DNA of 64,000 nt from Pyronema omphalodes (lineage: Eukaryota; Ascomycota; Pezizomycetes; Pezizales; Pyronemataceae), in the NCBI GenBank assembly GCA_024516155.1, contig JAJJXM010000082.1:62001-126000 (forward strand), in the 5' to 3' direction. Made by a program: the position numbers and the translations under genes. Shown here in pieces: positions 13,004-25,000 of this stretch. The notes below the pieces were generated by a model, which had not been told where the DNA came from, searched no databases, and saw only the letters and a list, made by a program, of their open reading frames with translations. How positions within the stretch are numbered: the stretch's first letter is position 1; every line of letters starts with the position of its first letter.

Positions 13004-16000
13004 ATGACCACCGATGAAAGAAGGGTCACAGATATTGCCCTGGTGGGCCACTGGGATGCCCGCAACGAATTAGAACCTGCAGACGTTATGATATATGCAA
13101 AGGTGAGTTTACCTACTTGTTCCCTCGTCTGATCTTGGCTGTACCGGGAGGAACGATTCTAATCCGGCCGAATTTTTTGATCACAGGTTACGCCACAGAG
13201 CTCTTCGAAAGTGCCGTTGCTCCATTTGCAGCCTTTGGTTCTCGAGTCTACCTTGGTTAGGGTCGTTCCTTTATTACCTGTATGATCTCATTCATCTACA
13301 AAGGTCGGTTAAAGATTCCTGACTGACCATCATGCGTGATTATTTAGGATGGTACAAGTCCATGGGAATCACCCGGTGTTAAGAAGCTCAATATTGCCAC
13401 AATATCTGGAAGAAGGTCTTCGAGAAGGTCGTCCAGAGCTCACACTCCGGGCTTGTCTAGCCTCAAGAAAGTCAAACATATATTGCTGGACGGCACCGGT
13501 GGTACAAGTGATGAGGGATCTGCGGATTCATGCACACCATCACCGAGTGTAACCAGCAGTTCTGAGAAACGCAAGGATTATGTACAATACCCCGGCCCTA
13601 TCACCGATGAAGCTCTCGATAGCAAGTCCAGATCAGTACCGAATATCAATTTTAATCAGTCGCCGCTGACTGATGAGTGTGATCCATCATATGCTTGGTT
13701 TTCCTCGGAGACATCTGCAGTTTCTGAAGACCCAACCGATGAGAAGCAAAAGACAGCCTTGCGTAACTCAGAGTTATCAGAACCGTCTAATACGATAGAT
13801 ACGAATTTGTGCCACGATGAAAGCAAAGCACATGAAGAGTCACCTGATAAAGTTGATGCAGATCTATTAATTTTTGCTGATTATGACAGCATTCAATCCT
13901 ACATCGAAGAAGGCGAGAGAGGTGAGGAAAATGAGGATTGTGGATCACAGCGAAACGAATCTCTCTCATTCGAAGCCCCTAGAATGTTACCAGAGTCACC
14001 TTTGCTTGACTCATCAGTTATCACTAAGCCGCCGTTCAAACCGGATGCCGAAATCCTCTCCGGGGTGTCGTCTAGTTGTACTGTCCTCGAACAAGATGAT
14101 GACGAGCTTACCCGAGGAAAAAAATCTATCTCCACGATATCTTTCGAATCTTTTTCGTCAGAATTACAGAATTCTCATGACAGGCAGCCGGGTTCTAGTG
14201 TGGACTCGATAAAATTAACTCCAGTAACGGATAGCGCGGTTAGGTACATGCCCACATCAAAGCCTATGAGTGATATTGACCTCAGTCTGCCTGATATCAG
14301 ACGGCCTTCTTCGCCCATCATGCCATTAGGCAACGACGGTGTCGAGGATAACCGCGACAAAGAAAGCCGCTTAAAATCCCCTCGAATTTCAGCGATTAAT
14401 TCTCCGCAATTACCCATGATACAAGGTCTTGGAATTACTCAGCTTGATTCGCCAAGGCATGTCAGTTACGCCAGGAGTAACTGCGGAAATCCAGATGGCA
14501 AGGCGATTGATGTTTATGATTGGGACCGGATTATTTACAGTGGAACCGAAATGAAGAACAGGAGCAGTTCTAGGCTCAAGAGTTGCAGCGTCATCCCTTA
14601 TCCAACGGTGCGAGATGGTAGAATTTATTCGTCTGGGTCATATTCGAGCATCAAGGATCTTGAACCGCTCACGGAAGATTTCTTTGATCAGCTTATATGT
14701 AGAGGACTGGTCACTCGTAATTTTGCAACCCCATCTCGGTTTGGACAGGATGGAGCCGGCGAAATTAAGGACAAGATAATGGATGGACTACGAGGAGTCA
14801 AACAAGCCAGATTTGCGACAGAGGAACATAAAGATAAACACAAAGCTGACCATAAGGAAGACGAAAAGATAGATGAAGTTGCGTTGAAGGTTGAGGACAA
14901 TACGCTCTTTCTGTGTTTTCCGGAGGGTTGCGGAAAGGATCCGATTGTTGCTGAAATCTCACTTAAGGTTCGCCCGTTTCTTTTGGGACCCGATAAGAGT
15001 TTCTTTACGTTTGTTTTCTCTGGATTACCGTATTGTACTAAGCCGGCGTTCATTGATTTCAAGGTTTTGACTGGTGGCGAGGAATGGAGCTTCGACGCGG
15101 GTAACCATGAGCAGACTGGATTGTTTGAAACCATCAAGGTGAATGAAATCAATCGACTCAACGGCAGATTACACCTCACCGACGATACCCCGACAGAGCG
15201 TAGCATCATTATGCGAATCCAGAAGGTTCCTTCTCATGCGGAGTTGCATGACTACAAAATCCAGACTAGAACAATTGCAGTGTTTTCTAATACACCAGAT
15301 GGTGTTGTGTGTGATTTTACTCTGAAGGTCCATTTTGCTGAGATCGAACCAGATGCAACGGTAGCACACAACTTGATCAATTTGATACTTGTTAACGGTA
15401 CGGATAACGCCGGGAATATATCGGTCACAGCTAGCTCAAGTAATCAGCAGGAGAAGTTTTCCCTTGAAAGCCCGGTTCTTAATGAAGGCGAGGAGCTCAA
15501 AGGTGCGGTTCTGTTGCAGGTTTCCCGACGCCCTGAGGATGTCACTCGCGACTTGAACATTAAATTTCGGAAAACCCAGGACAATTGTGGCCGCTTTTAT
15601 ATTCCCCTGATTGAATTGGGAAGCAACGTGAATATTTTGGAACAGGCTTTTGTTGTTGATGATACTGTCTTCGAAGATATGGACGTGGCACCACCCCAGG
15701 TCATTGCGTCTAACGACTGGGAAATTCGGGAGATGGATGGAGCCAAAACTATATACCGGAAGGCTGGGCTGCCAAAGGTACATTACCCTTATGTCATCGT
15801 TCATGAACCGGTTTATCCCTTGCTATACACCGATGCAACAATGGTGCTCGAAGAGTATAGCGACTCTACCTACATTGAAAAGATAAAATACGAGTTTGAG
15901 GAGCATTCATCTACCGTCTGGGAGTCTTCAGATCCAAGGCCGCTACATGTAATACAAAAGTTTACTATCCAAGGTCCTTTCGCGAATGACAAAAAGGAAC

Positions 16001-17385
16001 TTCTCAGGATTAATGGAGGAGATTTTGAATTGGAATTTGCAACTATCAATGGTGTTCCCATCAAAGGATTGTTTATGGATCAAGAGGAATTGGTGATTAT
16101 GAGCAATGGGGAAGATTACTCCGACAAGGATGCACTGACGTTCCGTATTTACTGGAGAGATATCAAGGCTGACTATGTGGAGTTTAAGCTGCCGCGAATC
16201 ATTAACGCCATTATTGGTAGGGTTGTCTGCAAGTTCCGGAAGGATAACGTTTACATTACCTCTCGAAGAGTTTCTAGCTCGTCATGGTGGCAGATTCCCT
16301 TCAAGAATGGAACGGCGAAGTTATCTGGATTACAGTGCTTCCGCAATGACCTATATCTCGGTATAGCTCTATTCCCCACGATTAAGCAAACACGGGAATG
16401 GAATCAAAGATCTGGGCAGATAAGAAGCATAGAAGCAAGCCTAAACAACCCCAGTACGGAGAATATGACATTTGAGCATCCCATTTGCGAGACGACATCC
16501 TCTTTGGACGGTAATCAGGATTTTATATGTGGTGCAAGGAACTATAATAATTCCACGGCTGACACGATCTCAATCGATGGAAGATTCAGTGTGATGGGGT
16601 CCATTTTGGATAGTTCTATTGATTTAATGTCCCTCGTATCTAATCTTCCTCTTACGGATGTACCAGATTTCACGGACGAAGCAGTGAATGATAGCGGTGG
16701 AGCAGACACTAACATATTATCAAAAAGACCTGATTCTTCTCGTGCTCCAGCTCTATCTATTCAGCCCGATGTAGAAGTTCCCGGGGATTTTCATTCCTCC
16801 CAAATCTCATTAGACGGAGCTTTAGACAGCCTCGATGCTGATAACGGCGCCATAATAGGGGACTGGTGTCGACTAATGGGTGCAGGGCCTACCGAAGGAA
16901 ATGCAGACTTTATCTTGAGCAACTCTCATGGAGGTATAGGAAGTTTAGATACGTCTCAGGAAGAGCATCCCAGGGTTGTCAGGATTCAGTCTCGCATCGC
17001 CCGTTCCGTTATCGTTTCCATCGTTTTTGTGGTGGCGGTTTGCATAGGTTATGCGTATCTGCTACTTCCTACACAAGCCGGAATAGTTTGGCAATCTAGC
17101 ACTAGGAAGCTGAATTCGAATCATCACAGGAATTGGCAAAATATTCTGCTAGCGGCTTACTCGGATAACACTGTTACGTCTATGCCAATACCGCACATGG
17201 AGGGTGATGGGGATTATCCTTGGTACACTAACAGTGAAGACTATCAAGAGGAATCAGAGCAGCCAAAGAAAGAGTGGAAGGAGAATATGGAGGGTAGGAT
17301 TATCGTTAGAACCAGCTTCTGGGAAAATTATTTCTTTAGGTTTCTTGGTGGGCTTTTTGAGAGACTGAGGCTAAGGAGGCGATAG
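13004..17385 (+). CDS. Large single-pass membrane protein of unknown function
   Basis: Not recognised as a named family. Exons 13004-13102, 13187-13255 and 13348-17385 join in phase 0 to 1401 residues. Residues 1 to about 470 are low-complexity and rich in Ser, Asp and Glu, with SRRSSRR-type basic patches. Residues from about 470 to 1060 look folded and beta-rich, with many alternating hydrophobics and aromatic motifs such as SSSWWQIPF. A second acidic linker follows. One hydrophobic helix (core VIVSIVFVVAVCIGYAYLLL, about residues 1275-1297) is preceded by Arg residues and followed by a roughly 104-residue tail ending in a basic RLRLRRR cluster. There is no signal peptide, so the large N-terminal part is likely cytosolic or nucleoplasmic, and the protein may sit in the ER, nuclear envelope or vacuole. 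The internal membrane segment and in-frame length argue for a real gene; function is not known. Confidence 0.85.
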
Positions 17386-18752
17386 GGGATAGAATTTATG
17401 ATATCGATTAGGTTTTGGGGATAGATTACTGTGATGACAATGGTGAATTATATGAGGAGGATAGATTACTAATTTGCTATCGATGGGACTGGCTGATATG
17501 AAAAGGGCAGATTGGAATGGTGACAACTACCTACTGTTATGAGGATGATATTATTGGGAGCATGGCTGGCTATTGAATTCGAAGATACCTTGTACAAACC
17601 AAAAGGGGGATTTGGGAAAAATGAGATGTCTTTCGTGCTTGAGTTGGTTTACTTGGTCGCTGGGATTGTACAATAGTGTTATATCCGAGTGATTGTACCT
17701 AGGAAATATATCTGACTATTTTTTTGTAATTGTGATACTTACTCTAGATCTAGTGTAATTTCGTGACGTCTGGTTGGAACTCTAATTGGTCATACAATGC
17801 TTTTATACATATCGTAGATACTCAGATTATTTATAGGATTGTTTATCAAAGCTAACTACTAGTCAAAAAAAAGCAATCAATCACGATTTATAACAAAGTA
17901 ATCTCAAATCTCATCTACAACTCAAAACCTTCACTTTTCACCTTTTAACCTTGGAATCTACGATAATCCTGATTCCACTAAATCAAAAATTTATTAAAAA
18001 TCCAATTCCAATTCCAAGTCCGAAATTATTCAATTCTAATCCCTATTGATTACTTTTTTTTTCTTTCTTCTTTTCGTTTTTTTCTTTTTTTCGTTTTTCT
18101 TTCTTTTGTTTCGTTTTTTTTCTTCTTTTGTTTCATAAATACTTATCCATTAAATATTCCTTAAACTTTGAACTTTTTTTATTTTCAGTAACACAGTAAA
18201 AAAAAAAAAAAAAAAAAAACGTAAGTTTCAACAAAAATAAAATAAAATAAAAAAAGAAAAAATAAAATAAAAATAAAAAAAGATAAAAAAAAAAGAAAGA
18301 AAAAAATAGAAACCCCCAAATCCCCGTAACAAAAAAAGATGAAGATAAATATAAAGACATGAAGACATCAAATAATTCGGGTTTGCAAAAAAAAAGAGAA
18401 AAACAGGAGAAAAATAACAATTTCCAAAATAAAAGACAGAGAAGATAAAATAAGATCAAAAGATAAGATAAGATAAAAAAACCATCAAAACTTTACACAA
18501 AAAAGAAACCCCCTCCCCCCCCCCCCTCCTCTTCCTCCCCTCCAAATTCAAATTCCCACCCATTCCAGCAGCAAATATCCCGAACCCATAATCGAATCCA
18601 GTCAAGACACTAAGAAAAGAACAAGAGACCACAAGTGAAGGTTGCGTGAAGTTAAGTGAAGTAAAGTTAAGAGGGTAGAAGTTATGAATTACTGAATTTA
18701 ACTTCCATCAACATATACCAGGAAGATCAAGAAAAAAAACATAAGCACGAAG

Positions 18753-18773
18753 GCACACACACACACACACACA
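18753..18773. repeat. (CA)n microsatellite
   Basis: About ten uninterrupted CA dinucleotides in the non-coding spacer, followed by GAAGAT/GAAGAA-rich DNA to about 18,830. Confidence 0.9.
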
Positions 18774-18898
18774 AAAAGAAGGAGAAGATGAAGAAGATGA
18801 AGAAGAAAAAGAAGAAGAAAAAAAAAATACAAATTTGACGCCCCGAATCGCAATATTCCCGTTAAGCTTTCCTTTCCCAGGTGTCATACATAATATAC

Positions 18899-18919
18899 TC
18901 CCCCCCCCCCCCCCCCCCC
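18899..18919. repeat. Poly-C tract
   Basis: An uninterrupted run of about 21 cytosines, a likely length-variable site, downstream of the epsin gene. Confidence 0.9.
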
Positions 18920-19213
18920 TCCTCCTGCTGCCCATCCTCCTCCTGTCTCCAAGATATCAATCAACCATCGAACGAGTGATAGATGTTGATTTTTTCTTTT
19001 TTTGGGGAGAGTAAGAGTTGTATAGAGTAGACACGGTGGGAATACTGAAGAAAAAAAAAAAGAAAAAAGACAAAAAAAAAAAAAACCTGGTCTAGACAAA
19101 TGACAATAATACCGCACAATCTATCCCTTGTTCCCTTATCATAACCCCTTTATCCTTCGTTCTTTGTCCTTCGTCCTTCATCTGTATTCCCCGTCGAATC
19201 CCCGTACAGCAAT

Positions 19214-21207
19214 TTAAAAATCAATCAAATCCTGCTGCTGCATCTGTTGATGCTGTTGCTGCTGTCCATATCCTTGCTGCTGCCCAAATGGATTACCTCC
19301 ATTATACATTCCTGCGGGCCCCGTATGGCTGGGTACTAATCTCTGCTGCTGAGGTGCTGCCAACCCACCTGTGAATCCCGTCGATTGAGGCATTCCAGTA
19401 AACTGACCATTCAAATAAGGATTGTTTGCCGGTTGCTGTCCGTTTTGTCCAGGCCTCATACCTGCACCTGCACTGTTGACGAACGTTCCAGGAGCTGTGT
19501 GTTGTGCGGGGATACGTAAATCTCCCGTGTTTCCAAAAGTATCTAGACCGTTACCGGATTGAAGCAGTGCCTCCAGGTGTGCATGCTGAGGGTTAATAGG
19601 CTTCTGAGGTTTCTGTTGCTGTGCGGGAGTAGGAGTAGAGATGCTGAGAGAGCTAAAGGCATCAGTGGAGAATGAGGGTTGGCTTTGGGAAAATTGCTGT
19701 TGTTGCTGCTGCTGCTGCTGGTACTGATATTGCTGCTGCTGTGCTTGTTGGTTACGCTGTTGTTCTGCAAGAGTGGCGAGGGAGGGCTGCTGGGCAGTTC
19801 GGGGAGGGGATTGTGTGCCATAGGTTGCCATCTTAGGCGCAAAGGGGTTGTTGGATCCTGTTGGCAAAGGCTGGAGTGCCTGTTGAGGCTGGAGTCCATT
19901 GGCGTATGGGTTGTTGTTACCGGGTGCGGGATATTGAACCGCGGTTTGCTGAGGGCTCAATCCGTTATTCTGGTAGTAAGGGTTCTGGACATAGCCGGTA
20001 GGTTGCGCGGGGAGAGGGGCCATGTAGCCGTCAAATCCGGTGGGCTGTGGATATTGCTGTCCTTGGAACTGGGCAGTGGGTTGTGCGTAGATATTGTTTA
20101 GGTAACCAGTGTTTTGCTGGTTAATCGGGTTACCCCACATATCTACCATTTGGCCCTGTTGGTAATCACTTTGCGGGTACTGGAATTGAGGTTGCTGCTG
20201 TGGGACGGCGGTTGGCTGAATAGGAATGTCGTCAAATAAGGAGTCCGCATTACTTTGCTCAAGCTCCCGCTGACGGCGCTCCTCCTCCTCTTTACTCAAC
20301 CGAATCGCCTTGGCCAAATCTTCATCTGTGTTCTGCTGGGACTGGCGCTTTCGGTCCTCCTCGGCCTGGTTTTTAGATGCCTCAATTGCAAGCTTGTATT
20401 CCCACTCCTCCTGATCATTGCGGCTCGGGTTGGGGTTGGAGTGTCGTCTGCGACGCTGTGATGACCTCTCATCTCGTGCACCGGGGTATCCATTAGAAGA
20501 GTGGGGGTAATCCATCTGATCGATTCCGTGCACGCGGGACTTCCATGACTTGCGGTCTTTTCGCTCGTTACGCAGGCGCTCCTCATCTAAAAGCAATGAC
20601 GTAAGTTCTTTGGCGGATATTCGGACTGTCGCACAGCAAGTTAGTTCGGGTTCCACACAACGGATTAATTCTAGAGCTCTCACCATTAATTCCCTGATCT
20701 TTTCCTTCCTCATCAATGTACTGGAACTCTCTCAGCGTCTTGATGATGTAAATGTTATCCTTGGCCCAGACGACAACGTGCTCCGATCCCTCGTGAAGAC
20801 AGTAGTCGAGCACCTTGAGTGCCTTGAGAACGTGACGCCAGTTCTTTCCCTTGTCGTTTAGTCGCTTATCTAACATGTCCATAATCTCGAAGAAATCAGT
20901 AGACCGGGCACCACTAGGAGTGAGTCAGTGATTACTATGACGACGAGTGTTTCTACAGCTCGAGCGAATGGCGCGACTGTAACACCCGCAGGAAAAGGGT
21001 ACCTACGTATCGAAGGTCATTTGAGCAATCTCGCTCATCTCTGTTCCTGTAGGTCCCCATGGGTCGTTACTCGTAGCTATAGCGATGAATCGTGAGCTCC
21101 TGCTCCATCCCGACTATAGAAAGTATCATCTCACCATTCCGTACTTTCACCTGTGTATTAGAGTATCCTTTCGTAACATTCTTCACTGTTCTCATAACCT
21201 TAGACAT
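19214..21207 (-). CDS. ENT1: Epsin (ENTH-domain endocytic adaptor, Ent1/Ent2 type)
   Basis: Clathrin adaptor that binds PtdIns(4,5)P2 and ubiquitinated cargo at endocytic sites. Minus-strand exons 21207-21135, 21076-21007, 20913-20684 and 20625-19214 give 594 residues. The ENTH domain fills about residues 1-150: it starts SKVMRTVKNVTKGYS and includes NDPWGPTGTEMSEIA, DFFEIMDMLDKRLND and KNWRHVLKALKVLDYCLHEG. Two ubiquitin-interacting motifs follow (EYKLAIEASKNQAEED near 197-212, DEDLAKAIRLSKEEEE near 225-240). The Gln/Pro-rich tail contains NPF motifs for EH-domain partners (near 384 and 569), PTG repeats and a terminal clathrin box LIDF at the very C-terminus. This domain order is diagnostic of epsins. 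Fungi usually carry one Ent1/2-type gene, so the symbol is by family. Confidence 0.95.
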
Positions 21208-21997
21208 GGTGGGCCGAGTTTGCGCCGAAGCTTCCTTTGCGGTAGTAGTTGTGGTGGTTGGTGGTTCGGGGTATAGGTAAGGTACGTAAGGTACTTTCGT
21301 CTCTCGCAAGGAATGGCGTAGGCGAGACGCGGACCGATATTGGGGGGGGTTACAGGGATGTTTGGTGCTTCAGAGTCAATGCGCGATGTCGTCTGTCTTC
21401 TTCTCCTCTTTTGACCCTTTATTTGGTTGTTGTGGGGTGGTCAGTCCTTACTCGGGTGGCTGGGTGTTTTTGAGTGAGTGAGTGAGCGAGTGGGTGAGTG
21501 TTAGGTGGTTGCTGTGTGCGATGAGAAGGGAAACGGAAACAAGCGACTTTGGAGAAGGTTGTGGAGCTGCGCCCAGGCTTGGCTGTGTCCGGCAAGGAAT
21601 ACCTGAAGCCCTCGTTCTGAATTTTTCTGTACTGTTCGTGCGATAATTTTCACTGTACTGAGTCGCACTGGTAAACTCCGTGTTTGGCTGCTATCGAGGG
21701 GGGGGTGGTTTCCAGGATCCAAGGAGGTTGGTTGCGGTTTCGACAATATTAACTGCGTGGATTCGGTAGGTCGGTAAGGTAGCGGCGGGGGATAGCGGGC
21801 ACTTGTGGGTTTTGGTGGGAGTTTTTTGATTGTGGCAGTGTCGAGTTGGAGGGCGACACAGAGAACTCCTTTTTCGTTCGAATTGGCGGAGAGTGGATGT
21901 TTGGGGGGGTGGTTCGTGTGAGGGTAAGGTGTGGAGGTGAAGCGTAAAGGTTCAGACTGGGAGCCCGTGTAGCAGAAGTGTTTGAGAGGACGTGCCC

Positions 21998-22002
<5 letters not shown>

Positions 22003-22041
<39 letters not shown>
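22003..22041. repeat. (CTG)13 trinucleotide repeat
   Basis: Thirteen uninterrupted CTG units (CAG on the minus strand), about 800 bp upstream of the epsin start codon, likely in its promoter or 5' leader. It encodes Ser or Gln runs in minus-strand frames that lack other coding features. Confidence 0.9.
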
Positions 22042-25000
22042 ACTACTCGCGATGATGGAATATACTGTACGTAACTGACAGCTTGGAAAAGTGGTGACCT
22101 TGATTGCGAGGGAGGGAGACACACTAGTAAAGGACGGGTAGCAGGACAGGGGCGCAGCAGCGAGCGACGAGCGACGAGATGAGCGGCACCGACATGACAT
22201 GCGAACAGATGCACAAGAGTCCGTTGGGGAAATACATAATCTAGGTCATTGGACTATTTGTATTTTATGTATATTTACAGAATTACACATTCAAAAGTTG
22301 GTAATTTTGCATGGACACAGAAAAAAATATACAAAAGTATAAACATTCTCGCTACCGACATTATTACATTACTCGTTTCGATTTGCGGATGATCATTGGG
22401 CCATCACTCGAGAAACGACACGTCGCTAAATGTGTTAAGTGTGTAGAAAAACAAGAGATGCAACCAGCCAATCGAATGCCAGAACAGCATGACAGGACAT
22501 CTGATGTATAGATTCGATGAATAAGATGAATTCTGCTGCTGCATGCGCATCACTCGGAGAATTCCAACATATCCAGTGCGATGCATAAACCGGGGCATCG
22601 CATACATATCAGAGCTAGCTAGGGAAGAGATGAATTTCATTGGTGATTCTAGAAGCACAAAGCAATCGTTGATGGATATGGTTGTGTACGTAGAACATTT
22701 GCACTATTTCCATCCTAACCCACTGCACTAAGTAGTAGACTTTAGATCTACACCTAAGCTTGTTTCCCATCTGTTGAATTTTTATCTTGTATGGGGCTGT
22801 GAAAATCCATTGCGTAATCGCGTGGTAGTGACGAACTAAGCATATGTGATATCTGGTGATTTCAGAATCTAGAAGCCTGAGCATAAATAGTGTAGTTTGG
22901 GGGTGAAGACTGAAGTTACTAAACCAACCCCAAAATAGAAGCTTTTATTGAGACGATATAATTATTACACAAATGTAATGTCTGTTTATTCAATTTATAT
23001 CATGAAACCCATGGATCGAAGTTACAAAAGACCGTCGCGTTATACATGAAACAGAGTCATGTTTAGTATCCACTATTTCCTGAAACACAGTGCAAGAAAA
23101 TAGCAAACTACAACCATAAAAATTTTGCTTAGTGTACTTTTGTAATATAATATCTGCACATTTGGGTATTATTTTCTTCTCTTGAACCTCCCATGCGCAT
23201 TTTAATTTCTATAACCTCATGTCTATGCATACACCCGTTCACTTTGACCCGTTATACGTCTTCCAAACTGAAATGCATATCTCCAAAGTTTGCAATCCCA
23301 ATGAAACGCGCAATTTGAAACCAAGGGAATTTCTCAAATTTCGACTCCTAAACCAAGCGTTGAAATTGAATTTCCCAACCCTCTGTGTGCATGTATTGAG
23401 CAGAAGAGTGAATATTTTTCATTTCCCTTTTGTGCTCTACAAATGTGTTATAGAAAGAGGTACATAGGTCAAAGGAGCAATATTGCAGAACAAAAATCAT
23501 TGGATCAAACAGAGGTATTCTGGGACTCATAATCGAGATTTCGAGTGCTTTTCCATGTATATAATAACCATTACCAGAAAATTTCACTGCTATAGCTTTT
23601 ACCTACCTAGCCACAATAGTAATAAACAATCCACCAACCCAAACAAGTACAACCAATATCAAACCATCAATAATCCCATTAAATTTATCTTGAAACATTC
23701 ATCCCATTATTTTTAGTATAAAAGCCGTATTATAAAAATCCATACAACCCCCTTACACTTGATTTGATGAAATACTACACACATCAAATCGATTCCATTA
23801 TCCTGTCACATGATATAGAGCCAAGGTTAAAGGACTCAATCCGAGCTTAGTCTTCGCCATGATTCACTTCAGAAACTGAGAGGCTGAGAAACTGAGGAGC
23901 TGAGAGGCTGAGAGGCTCAGGAAGCTGAGACATTATCAACCGCTCCGAACACACTGATTGATACACCATGGCACAAACGATATACCAAGTACCTATGTTA
24001 CCACCAAGTAGTACAACACAACCAAACCTAGCCCAAGACAATCCCGACAATCCCGACAATCCTGAAGTCCATAATACCTCCGTGGAACCAGTAAAACTCA
24101 AGCCGCTCAACAAACTGCGAAACCCGGGATTCAACTCTTAGATTGGTGTACAAATTTGAAATAGCTTCTGTTGCTAAAAAAAAAAAAATTTATAAAGCTT
24201 TGCTTCTGTTTTGGGTAATGTTAAACTGTGGTTTATGGTTTATGTACCTGATATCGCTTCACTGATACGGATACGGATACGGATAATCTGTAATTTATGT
24301 TCCGGTTCCAGACTTCCAGTTCCAGTTCTACGGATACAGAGATTGGCGGGACTGTGTAACTTTTAACTCGAAACTTTTAACTCGAAATTTCTAACTTCTA
24401 ACTTCAATTTTTGAAGATTGGCTAAAGATGATTTTAAACACCGCTGATACCTTGCTTCTGGTTTTATTACTCCCGAGTCTCTTTAACGAATTAAGAATGG
24501 CAACCCCTCAAAAAACGCCGATTACTCAGGGGTATTCATAAGTTTTAGGTTAAGTTCACGCTAAGTGTCACGGCTCACGAGATAATCCACAGTTGGCCCA
24601 GCGGGCTCATGCGTATGTCGATCATCATTTTTCGTTGATCCCTTACCTTCTTCGGGTAGTTTTATTTAGGGTCCTTATGCTTCTTACGTTATTCAGTTTG
24701 TTCGCTTATGATTAGGTTGAGCTGAGATATATTATCTCTTTCGTAGCTTAAGTAATCTATCGTTATTTTCGGTTTACTAATGCTCGTTAATAACAAAAAG
24801 TGGATGATTCATGATTCATGATTCATGATTCGAAACTATTCCGATTGTGAGGTTGATCATTTTTTATGTACAACCGAATGATTTTTGATGCAGATGTATG
24901 TATGTGTTCCATTATAATCCACCTCCCTAGAACTTGCACCTCTGAATAATCGCACAGTTACTGAACTCGATACGCCTCCATGTAGTAGCAGAGCTTATCG

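Larger units (their letters stand above)
17386..19213. other. A/T-rich intergenic spacer between convergent genes
   Basis: No gene. The spacer separates the 3' end of the membrane-protein gene from the 3' end of the epsin gene. It holds long pyrimidine (18,050-18,135) and adenine-rich (18,195-18,480) tracts, a CA microsatellite, GAA-rich DNA and a homopolymer C run. Open frames here are composed of homopolymer-derived Phe, Lys or Ser and are not credible. Confidence 0.75.

Noticed and set aside
18133..18459. 108-codon Phe-rich minus frame suggesting a membrane protein
   Set aside because: Generated by poly-A/T tracts; composition is almost only Phe, Leu and Tyr.
21501..22214. 237-codon minus-strand frame with a poly-Ser run
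   Set aside because: Driven by the CTG repeat and promoter-type sequence; no domain and it does not splice onto the epsin frame, which has its own conserved start.
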